Assembly (NCBI GenBank): GCA_030147505.1
Contig: JASBVG010000009.1
Span: 1-64,000, forward strand
Direction: 5' to 3'
DNA from: Tardiphaga sp.
GTDB lineage: Bacteria > Pseudomonadota > Alphaproteobacteria > Rhizobiales > Xanthobacteraceae
Length of the DNA: 64,000 nt
The notes beneath the pieces are model-generated. The model was not told where the DNA came from, did no database searches, and saw only the letters and a program-made list of their open reading frames with translations. The translations under genes were made by a program, and so were the position numbers. This document shows, in pieces, positions 47,901 through 53,379 of the stretch. Positions within the stretch are counted from its first letter, which is position 1, and the number at the start of each line of letters is the position of its first letter.

Positions 47901-50175
47901 CCGCTTGAACATGGCGCCGCTCTATCAGTCGAACTATCCGGGCGGAGGCATGCTGGTCAATGTCCGAGGCGACATCTCGGTGACGGCCTCCGCCATAGGC
48001 CTCGTCAATGAGTTGAGGTACGGCACTCCGGTCAGCTATGCCGATCCTAGGCCTGTCGATCCCAATCGGCCTTATGATTTCGCTCCCGATAGCGGCATCA
48101 TGCTTGCGCTCGGTGACAGCCGCGCTAGCATCAAGACGCTCGGAAATCTCGTCATCCTGCACGCCTCCGACCCTGGTGCAAGCGACCCGGCGAGTTATGA
48201 CGGCAGCAGTCTGCCGACCATCAATGCACCTGCGTTCTCGCTGTGGACCAACCGCACCTCCATCGATCTGTTCTCGGCGGGAGGTTCGGTCGCGCCGATT
48301 TCTACCTACGATAGGCGAGGGTCGGCGACGAACTCCTATTACTCGTATGGCACTGACCGTCCCTATCCGCCATCTCTCGGCGTGGTGGCGGCCGGCGGCG
48401 ACGTGCTGGTGGCCGGCCGGGCTGAGCTGGCAGCGTTCAACAACGCACGGCTCGACCTGTTCGCCCGCGATTCGATCCGGTACGCCATTAATGACGACCA
48501 AGGGGGCAACTATCTGACCATCCGGGGAGACGCGCCCGGTGCTCAGCCGCCCGCCGCCCCCATGCGCTTCTACGCGCTGAACGGGGACATCACCAATCTC
48601 CGCATCGGACATATCCTGGAATCTCCTCTCGCACCGCGCTATGTCGGTAGCGGGCCGGTATGGCTGCGCGCCGGGCGCGACATCATCGGAGCCGGCGGCG
48701 TAGACAATCCAGCCTCCGATTGGGCTGACGAGTCCGAAGGCGGTCTGATCGTCCATAACCGCGATACTGATGTCTCGATCGTTGAGGCCGGGCGTGACAT
48801 CATTTATGCCAATTTGAAAGTTGTCGGCCCCGGCACGCTCGCGCTCACCGCGGGCCGCCATATCTATCAAGCGGACAAGGGAACGGTGCTGAGTCTGGGC
48901 GCCATCGTGCCGGGGGACAAGCGGCCGGGCGCGTCGATCATGATGCAGGCCGGCGTCGGCGCAACCGGGCCAAATTACGGTGCGCTCATGCGTTATCTTG
49001 ATCCGGTCAATCTCGCGACCGCCAAAACGGCACTCGCCGACCAGCCCGGCAAGGTTGCCAGGACATATGAAAAGGAACTCACCGACTGGCTAAAGGGGCG
49101 CTACGGCTATGAGGCTGCGGGTGACAAGGACGCGCTAGCGTACTTTACGAGCCTTCCCTCGGAGCAACGGGACATTTTTCTGCGAACCGTCTATTTCGCA
49201 GAACTGCGCGCAGGCGGACGCGAATACAACAATCCGGAATCGCCGCGCTTCAACTCCTATCTGCGCGGACGTCAGATCATTTCCGCTCTGTTCCCGGACA
49301 ACGACGTCAATGGCAACCCGATCGCCTATGCCGGCGACATCACGATGTTCGGTGGTGCAGCTGCGCGGACGCAGGACGGCGGTGATATCCAAATGCTGGC
49401 GCCCGGCGGACAGATCATCGTCGGCGTCGAAGGAAAGGTGCCGCCCGCGCTGGCGGGTTTGATTGTCCAGCGCGAGGGCGACATCCAGATGTATTCCAAG
49501 GGCTCGATCCTGCTGGGCCTGTCGCGCATCATGACCAATATAGGCGGTGATATTTTTGCTTGGTCGGCGGAAGGCGATATCAACGCCGGTCGCGGCTCGA
49601 AGACGACGATTGTCTACACACCGCCGAGACGTGTAACCGACAACTACGGCACGGTCACTCTGTCACCGAACGGCGCCAATAGTGGCGCGGGCATCTCCGC
49701 GCGCAGCGCAATTCCTGGAGTTCCAAGCGGCGATGTCGATCTGATCGCTCCACTCGGCACCATCGACGTCGGCGAAGCCGGAATTAGCGGCCGCAATATC
49801 AACCTCGCCGCACTGCAGATCATCAATGCAGCGAACATCACGGCGCAGGGGAATGTCACTGGTGTGCCGACAGTACAGGCGCCTAACATCGCCACGGCTT
49901 TGGCGACATCGAACGCCACGGCAGCGACGCAGCAAACGACAGCGCCAAATCAGGGCAACGGCAATGAACGGCCGTCGGTGATTATCGTGGAAGTACTGGG
50001 TTATGGGGGTGATGGTGGAGGAGACAATCCTGGTGTCGACGATGAGCAGCGCCGACGCCGCGGCGAAGGTCAGGACCCACGGAGTCGCGTACAAATCCTT
50101 GATGTCGGAGAAATAACAACCACCGAGCGACGTGTGCTCGCGGATGAGCGACGTCCATCCGGAGCCGCGCGTTGA
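38989..50175 (+). CDS. Giant TpsA/filamentous haemagglutinin-like exoprotein, module 2
   Basis: This encodes 3,728 residues from the ATG at 38989; a GTG at 38941 is also in frame, but the later start aligns with module 1 (SATRHIRVQ against MSRHIRLQ). Residues 1-40 are a signal peptide ending FASA. An Ala/Gln-rich segment (50-108) ends IPNGLGAGGL. The TPS domain (about 120-250) has QTQVNIRQTTQQAILDWQSF and NWVALNRVDRNSGPSQILG; the NPNGI position reads NQSGI. Long beta-helix repeats follow. Central motif: TYTLLPSTYALLPGAY near residue 1,745. The C-terminal part holds a DUF3739-type domain (EQRDIFLRTVYFAELRAGGR), and the tail ERPSVIIVEVLGYGG precedes a charged end. It begins 122 bases after the anti-sigma gene, and a strong terminator follows. 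Confidence 0.92.
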   Translation: MSACPSATRHIRVQSNARRAAFLTGVSVAAMIMAAPFASARSLNGRGSGETSAPNIASDVATRAAQQAAVTARQTQDSLARSARAIQDMQAVQAAARAAAAATQVSAAIPNGLGAGGLQPNIPVDWTGANAPTQSVDGAGQTQVNIRQTTQQAILDWQSFNVGARTTLTFDQQNNRNWVALNRVDRNSGPSQILGNIKADGQVYVINQSGIIFGGAAQVNVGSLIASTAQISNDQFLKGIYSTRTGSNWTPSFTDATALLGNGRGGGVVKIEAGAQIATHAPAAATSGGGFVLLMGGEVVNAGAITTPMGQTQLAAGDAFVLRAGYGTETNQFSTTRGNEIAVGTWNGTTFTSGGTGRVRNEGLIVSPRGDVTLVGHAITQDGVLLASTSVNSRGTVHLLNSATDIQGIVTLGANSLTTVVPELESTETALDSQRDGLIAASADANLLRSQAVLGAFDNLSKLADRLDLSRIEIVTGGHAVFEGGSLTIAQGGQILVSAGNRLFAETGATINASGVRDVALAMSANNVMVNIQGNELRDSPQNRESSVLKNNDVWVDLRGLTLVPDGTGGYVGDRYYTKGGLLEVGGYVANTTHKIGEWSAVGGSITLSAPEVVAQKGSVFDISGGSLTYAAGWIRSTNLIGSDGRRYSVDNAPGNMSFVGFAGGFRRTHNIQGQEDKRLTEVWTTVFDRGRTSLRWEEGYTVGRDAGRVILSAPTAIFEADILADIVSGKGQTSRRAVGVSDGYKVTQTTVAQAGTLALGGYAALGRVDAYVSNVRIDDIASITAGLTAMGMLPAERLDTLWLDAGHLNTQRLGGIDLATRGSIAVDSDLILADGGALKLIAPSVDIRANVTARSGIVAASNIFTSERAGSVPIMLLSDGGAHVTLHAGATLSVAGRWVNELLDPDERFGLGYLDGGRVNLTSTHDVTLADNSLVDVSSGAAILANGKTRGAKGGDVTLEARSYIGSSSVLSGKLVLDGALRSYGVAGGGTLVLGGSPVLISDDDVAVAEQVLLRSDFFRRGFSQYTIKGNQLSFGSVAVADGTVLSVEMPVYRLAAKAYAAPTGDDSATALEVWTPPRYLENAATRTITQRKGAGLAFADVGSVSIGVGSRIEVDPGQSIAISSVGQVTIDGRLNAWGGTIAVNSRGTILNQDSTVMPGRSIWIGDDAVLDAAARAVTGLDLRGRQFALVPNGGTIRIGTDGITPAGLADKISTSFVIVRPGAVLDASGAGAKIDLAAGALSTVSDVRTLASQGGSIVLASSTGIALEGKVRAASGGEGAAGGNLSLILESAVYTPADIAALKQPRILTITQARQPPSLPVDLAPGEHRDGLSYTKAWLSAEQVQAGGFDNLLLSSSDIIRFEGDVVLGLGQSLRFQSGVISVADTTPQALVSLAAPVIRFEGGGSRVVGARGEIVPVLQRATTGSWRPAAMNVGRLTLEADVIDIAGGVRFGASDQYAIGFVPGSDINTINVPIEVPGFSDIRFFSRGDIRLSGSLASAGDVTFTATQLYPVTGASATILAGAAWDGAALRLRPDSVLAIRSNGQPAQTPSSVFGSLGLSAGLVKQDGVLRAPLGFIRLGGVIDAPGFSSQDGGRVVLGEHSITSVSAAGLVIPYGGTVDGLTYNYNGQELTLPNLMKLDAMGKIEVAATRFEARPGALLDLSGGGELAGAGFIVGRGGSVDILRTPLVNASPAFGFSAASNKVYAILPGFASDYAPIMQEKGAGDPALGQQVTIPSGVAGLLAGTYTLLPSTYALLPGAYRVEIGGGLSRDTAAVALGNNSYAIGAYLGVANTTIHASMPNQIVLTPGTAVRTHSQYNDTSYSKFALEQASRLGTARARLPIDGKQFVLTFAEAGDVLDFKGTALFAPGDGGFAGTLLLQGYKSIEIKAAAAQATAGMISFNAEDLSRFNTGTLFVNGSYSYIGAGTVVLRSNMQAGSVAVRRGAVLEAGQILLAGVDVSVEDGAVLDTTRSTVALPDSTLGYVFANGIAANDVTFSSVLVVANGWFDLLPALLPQVPRPSALTVADGAILRTSGTVGFVAADKLSLGQTQLNARYLALSLPAVNVGTETSLAAAAAAGVLGTGWNLTQTTLDRLLNPATTNLAALERLSFSARDGINFYGNVTLDARNHGAGSAETMVILNTPSIYGWGDERTSAILSADTLIWNGIAMGTGTVEDPYTSLRPPTVRPGGAGTGSGHLTLDAREILFGYDPLARRQTSAELERLALGFSGVNIVASEKVTANSRGIASFYRSGTDPASYAGGNLVITTPLLTTDSGAMIDIRAGGAIAVNAAGGTANPSALSDLGGEIRLSGRTIALDTTVALPTGRLRMMAQGDIVLGDRALVDLSGRAISFYEVTKYSWGGSLKMESRAGRVLQAAGSVIDVSARNNDAGSIEVSTVGGTATFSGTLRGDTSGGGNGGHFSLSATIIADFAGLNARLNASGFFGERSFAISSGNIVIGDEVRAHTVNIAANGGSLIVNGKIDASGEKVGNIRLSARDGLTLTSSAVLDIHGSVLQTDSHGAPIEASNRGSIELTASNGTVTLADGVTIDMRSADSVARGKLEINAPRVGGDGIAIDAANRVNILGASSIAVNGFRNYAPLDGIVDQAYLDGIHSDSTDFVGAASLNGALQARLAGLKVYGSAFHLRPGVEITSAGDLTTRGDLDLAGYRYGSDVNPGIYGSGEPGVLVMRAGGSLKIHGSINDGFAPPPPTQDDYNWTDGRAGKMWIMSPMLTPGSLSWSMRLVSGADLAASDTRAVKRIHALGESGDLVLDDHHVGGGYLMEAASVVRTGTGYLDLIAGRNYRHASLFGVYTAGTALTETQNYTGIWLTDGGGDVRIEAGGTLAGYSYMSGLDTNQRRINEWLRSENGAWGISFGAYVMDTWWTNALLSFAGIGALGGGNVHVIAGGDAGVMSPQIVELNPNTGFDETRASGLVVAIGGGGYVDAGGALRQTGGGDLTMKIGGRLNMAPLYQSNYPGGGMLVNVRGDISVTASAIGLVNELRYGTPVSYADPRPVDPNRPYDFAPDSGIMLALGDSRASIKTLGNLVILHASDPGASDPASYDGSSLPTINAPAFSLWTNRTSIDLFSAGGSVAPISTYDRRGSATNSYYSYGTDRPYPPSLGVVAAGGDVLVAGRAELAAFNNARLDLFARDSIRYAINDDQGGNYLTIRGDAPGAQPPAAPMRFYALNGDITNLRIGHILESPLAPRYVGSGPVWLRAGRDIIGAGGVDNPASDWADESEGGLIVHNRDTDVSIVEAGRDIIYANLKVVGPGTLALTAGRHIYQADKGTVLSLGAIVPGDKRPGASIMMQAGVGATGPNYGALMRYLDPVNLATAKTALADQPGKVARTYEKELTDWLKGRYGYEAAGDKDALAYFTSLPSEQRDIFLRTVYFAELRAGGREYNNPESPRFNSYLRGRQIISALFPDNDVNGNPIAYAGDITMFGGAAARTQDGGDIQMLAPGGQIIVGVEGKVPPALAGLIVQREGDIQMYSKGSILLGLSRIMTNIGGDIFAWSAEGDINAGRGSKTTIVYTPPRRVTDNYGTVTLSPNGANSGAGISARSAIPGVPSGDVDLIAPLGTIDVGEAGISGRNINLAALQIINAANITAQGNVTGVPTVQAPNIATALATSNATAATQQTTAPNQGNGNERPSVIIVEVLGYGGDGGGDNPGVDDEQRRRRGEGQDPRSRVQILDVGEITTTERRVLADERRPSGAAR

Positions 50176-50298
50176 CATTATTACTCGGTGATCACAGCTA
50201 TGACCGATGCGCCCACACCTTCTTCATTATCTGTATCGCTTCCATTATCGCGCTCTATCTCAACAATGAGTTCTAAGCTTGGTCATTAGTAACGCGAG

Positions 50299-50330
50299 AA
50301 ATCCGCCGTATCGGCGGATTTTTCTTTTCA
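50299..50330 (+). terminator. Rho-independent terminator of module 2
   Basis: A perfect 10-bp stem (aaatccgccg / cggcggattt) with a 3-base loop is followed by a T-rich run (ttctttt). It ends the module 2 transcript 120 bases after the giant gene. Confidence 0.88.
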
Positions 50331-50411
50331 GCGAATTATCGAATCAGAACAGCGAATGAAATCGTGTCCCTCCTCGAATGATTCGAGATTTTGGTTTTGG
50401 AAGAGTAGAGT

Positions 50412-50640
50412 TTGGGGGGTGATTTGAGGTGCTTTGGCATGATGGTTCATGCGACACTCTCGGATGGTGTCTCGTTTGATCCGTTTCCGTTCGAGCTGGA
50501 CGGTGTGGCCGCACCCGAAATAAGCGTCAGCCCGGGGCGAGATTGTGGAGGCTCTCGTGGTATCGGCTATGGTCGTAGGTCTCGACGAAGTCGCAATCCA
50601 GCTTCGAAGTTTTCTGGGAAGAAGTGGTTTTGAGCGTATG
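50412..50640 (-). mobile_element. Decayed IS3-family transposase remnant (right of module 2)
   Basis: On the minus strand the C-terminal end of an IS3-type OrfB transposase is read in three frames: NHFFPENFEAG, then FVETYDHSRYHESLHNLAPG, then ADAYFGCGHTVQLERKRIKR and RDTIRECRMNHHAK. The order and wording match the usual C-terminal end of rhizobial IS3 OrfB (family recognition by eye). At least two frameshifts inactivate it. The 5' part is missing. It corresponds to the part absent from the remnant left of module 2, and both have the same orientation. Confidence 0.85.
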
Positions 50641-50927
50641 GTGTCGACGCTTGTTCGTTGCTTGCTCAGGGGCGCGAAGGTGCTGAGATGAGGTCGAGCC
50701 AGTCGAAATGCGCGTGTGTCGTCAAACTGACGTATTACATTGTTACCATTTTTTAGGCTTGTATCGAGGCGGCCTTGGCGAACTAACCGTGATATGCGGA
50801 TATTTGCGGTGTTTTCATAGTCAAATACGCCGCGACTAGCGGAATGCCGCAAGCGGGCTAGGTTGAATTCGGCGCTCATCATATTGAGTGGGGCGCCGTA
50901 CCTAGTTTACAACGCTGGATTTTTCGG
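50641..50927. other. Region upstream of module 3
   Basis: About 290 bases, more AT-rich than the surroundings, without a supported gene. It should contain the module 3 promoter; none was identified with confidence. Confidence 0.4.
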
Positions 50928-51596
50928 GTGCGAAAGTTAGCGATCGTGAGCCTTATTGCTGTGATCGGTCTTTGTACGATCCAGACTAAGGCTGCAAATT
51001 CGATCGAGTTTAACATCCCTTCGCAGTCACTCAACGCGGCCCTCGATCGCTATGGTGACATCACCGGCCGTGAGGTGCTTTACGACGCGGATCTCACAAC
51101 AGGGAAATTGTCTGGGAACGTGGTCGGTGTGTTTTCACCGGATGAGGCCTTGAGGCAAATTCTGTCTCCAACAGGTTTAGCGCCTGAGTTCATCGATGAG
51201 AAAAAGTTTGTGCTGTTGCCGACGCGCGATACGCATCGGTGGGCGAAGCAGGCAGCACGTTCACCGCAGCACTGGCGCTATTACGGCCTAGTACAGCTCA
51301 GCATTTTGGCCTCGCTCTGCCGCTCTTACGATGCTCGTCCAGGAACGTATCGGGTTGTCGTCCTTTTCTGGATGGCACCGGACGGTACCATCAAGAAGGC
51401 CAGGCGTATCGGCTCGATCGGTGCGGTCGAGCTCGACCGGAAGTTTGACCTTGCCCTGCAAGGCGTGCAGGTAGGCGAGCCTCCGCCGGCCGACTTCGTA
51501 TCGCCGGTCTTGATGTTGATTGTGCCGGAAGCGGCCGGAATGACGGTCTGCAACAGCGTCAACGCCACTCCCGCATCGCTGGGAATTGGACGATGA
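50928..51596 (+). CDS. VreA-like signalling protein (STN plus TonB-C-like), module 3
   Basis: This encodes 222 residues from a GTG. Signal peptide: residues 1-23 (MRKLAIVSLIAVIGLCTIQT, cleavage near KAA). STN domain 25-98 (IEFNIPSQSLNAALDRYGDI ... ILSPTGLAPEFI). TonB-C-like domain 120-200 (VLFWMAPDGTIKKARRIGS and VSPVLMLIVPEAA). Cys131 and Cys208 form the same pair as in modules 1 and 2. The final ATGA overlaps the start of the sigma gene. The architecture again matches VreA of PUMA3, with no receptor barrel. Confidence 0.85.
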   Translation: MRKLAIVSLIAVIGLCTIQTKAANSIEFNIPSQSLNAALDRYGDITGREVLYDADLTTGKLSGNVVGVFSPDEALRQILSPTGLAPEFIDEKKFVLLPTRDTHRWAKQAARSPQHWRYYGLVQLSILASLCRSYDARPGTYRVVVLFWMAPDGTIKKARRIGSIGAVELDRKFDLALQGVQVGEPPPADFVSPVLMLIVPEAAGMTVCNSVNATPASLGIGR

Positions 51597-52108
51597 CCGA
51601 TCACGCATTGGCCAATCTCCGTCGTCAATTCCTTGAACGCTACGATGACCTGAAGGCTCGCTTGACCAAGCGCTTGGGCTCGTACGATCTTGCCGACGAT
51701 GCCATGCAGGATACCTGGCTTCGCCTGACGCATACGGAATCCGTAGGAGCCGTCCAGCAGCCACGCAGCTACCTGTTTCGCATGGCGCTCAACGTGGCGA
51801 TCGACCGCCGCCGGATGGAGCTGCGACGGCCCACATCGGTCGTCGAGACTGAGAAGCTTCTTGAAGTTGCTGATGATATGCCGACGCCGGAAAAAATCGT
51901 TCTGGCCCGTTCCGAGCTGGAAGCCTTCAAGGCCATTGTAAATGAACTCCCGCCGCGGCGACGAATGGTGTTCATGGCGGCGCGGTTCGGAAACGCCTCC
52001 CGCCAGGAAATTGCAGACAGAATGGGCATCTCCCTTCGTCTGGTCGCGAAAGAGCTTCAACTGGCGCTCGAACATTGTGTCGCGCGCTACAAGGATCTGG
52101 AAGATTGA
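51593..52108 (+). CDS. FecI-type ECF sigma factor, module 3
   Basis: This encodes 171 residues. Region 2: RLGSYDLADDAMQDTWLRLT and YLFRMALNVAIDRRRME; region 4: ELPPRRRMVFMAARFGNAS with HTH IADRMGISLRLVAKELQLAL. It ends ARYKDLED and lacks the 'QRFGPG' tail of the other two sigma factors. A 4-base ATGA overlap couples it to the VreA-like gene; the anti-sigma gene starts 114 bases later. Confidence 0.93.
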   Translation: MTDHALANLRRQFLERYDDLKARLTKRLGSYDLADDAMQDTWLRLTHTESVGAVQQPRSYLFRMALNVAIDRRRMELRRPTSVVETEKLLEVADDMPTPEKIVLARSELEAFKAIVNELPPRRRMVFMAARFGNASRQEIADRMGISLRLVAKELQLALEHCVARYKDLED

Positions 52109-52222
52109 GCGTGCACAGAAGGTTTCGGATAAACGTCTTACAGATAAGGCATCCGCTATCGTCGTCTGTCTGCTCATTGCGGTCTTCACGCTCTAGGGCA
52201 GGGCAAAGGGCGTCCAACTGAT

Positions 52223-53227
52223 ATGAGCAGGGGCTATCCTGATCTGGATATGATCGAACGGGAGGCTGTTACCTGGGTGCGAAAGCTCGTCTCCAGGGAG
52301 ATGACGCGGGCTGACCATGTGGCACTGAAGCTCTGGCGCGAAGGCAGTCCGCAGCATGAAGCTGCATTTGTCAGGACAGAACGCGTCTGGAGCAAGATAG
52401 GCGCTGCCGGTCCTGCGGCTTTCGAGCCGGCGGGAGACATCCTGGAAGAACTCGACGCATTCGGGCGACAGCGTCGGATCATGAGTCGCCGCATTGTATT
52501 GGCCGGCAGCGTGACGGCGGTCGCCGCAGCAGCAACGTTCTATGGTGCCGTTCATCCGCCGCTGGGACTTTGGCCGTCCCTGCCCGAGTTGAATGCTGAT
52601 TATCGTACCGCGACCGGCGAACAGCGCACTGTCATGCTTGATGCTGATGTCGCAGTCAACTTGAATACCCAGACGAGTCTGGCTATTCGTCGAGCCGACA
52701 CTGGAGAGCAGCGCCTCGAGCTGATCTCCGGTGAGGCATCTTTTGCGGCCCCCGTGCATGCTTCACGACCGCTTGTTGTGATGGCTGCCGACGGAACGAC
52801 CACCACGACGTCTGGCCTGTTCGAGGTTCGCTATACAGCTTATGGTGACCGCTCGCCGGTTTGCGTGACCTGCCTCGAGGGCGCCGTGCAAATCAAGCAT
52901 GGAGCCGAGACGGCAGCACTGCGGGCCGGAGAGCGTACTCAGTATGACGTGGCCGGAATAAGTCCCATTTCGACAATCGATACTCAAGCTGCCTCGGACT
53001 GGCGGCGTGGTATTGTCACATTTCGCGATACCCCCGTCGTTGAAGCTGTCGGGGAAATCAATCGCTATCGGCCCGGCCGCGTCATTCTGCTGGATTCACC
53101 CTTGAACAAGAAGATGCTCAGCGGCCGATTCCGTATCGATGAGATGAATCAGGTCCTGCGGCAATTGGAGCGCGCACTCAACGCGAAAGTCCGGCATCTG
53201 CCGGGGGGCGTCGTGCTCCTGAGCTGA
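52223..53227 (+). CDS. FecR-type anti-sigma factor, module 3
   Basis: This encodes 334 residues. Sigma-binding part: residues 8-62 (REAVTWVRKLVSREMTRADH ... AAFVRTERVWSKIG). Arg89-Arg90 precede the membrane segment (RRIVLAGSVTAVAAAATFY), a weaker twin-arginine-like context than in module 2. The periplasmic part opens with PPLGLWPSLPELNADYRT; it keeps VCVTCLEG and the STN-like C-terminus (VGEINRYRPGRVILLDSPLN ... LPGGVVLLS). The gene starts 114 bases after the sigma gene, so coupling is looser than in module 1. Confidence 0.92.
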   Translation: MSRGYPDLDMIEREAVTWVRKLVSREMTRADHVALKLWREGSPQHEAAFVRTERVWSKIGAAGPAAFEPAGDILEELDAFGRQRRIMSRRIVLAGSVTAVAAAATFYGAVHPPLGLWPSLPELNADYRTATGEQRTVMLDADVAVNLNTQTSLAIRRADTGEQRLELISGEASFAAPVHASRPLVVMAADGTTTTTSGLFEVRYTAYGDRSPVCVTCLEGAVQIKHGAETAALRAGERTQYDVAGISPISTIDTQAASDWRRGIVTFRDTPVVEAVGEINRYRPGRVILLDSPLNKKMLSGRFRIDEMNQVLRQLERALNAKVRHLPGGVVLLS

Positions 53228-53379
53228 TCCACGGCCTATACGAAATCCGACAGAAAACGCTCCGGAGCGTGCACACCGCCTCTTCGAGATTCGGTCTTAG
53301 CAGTGAGACCTCTTTGGTTCCCAAGGCGGCGGCTTTCGGCTGCGGCCTTGGGCGTGCCGCTGTTCGAAGGAACTGCTTG

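Noticed and set aside
46633..48870. Open frame of 745 codons antisense to the module 2 giant gene
   Set aside because: It is a shadow of GC-rich codons in the sense gene: composition is rich in Arg, Asp, His and Ala with no domain, and there is no ribosome site. The sense frame has clear beta-helix repeats.
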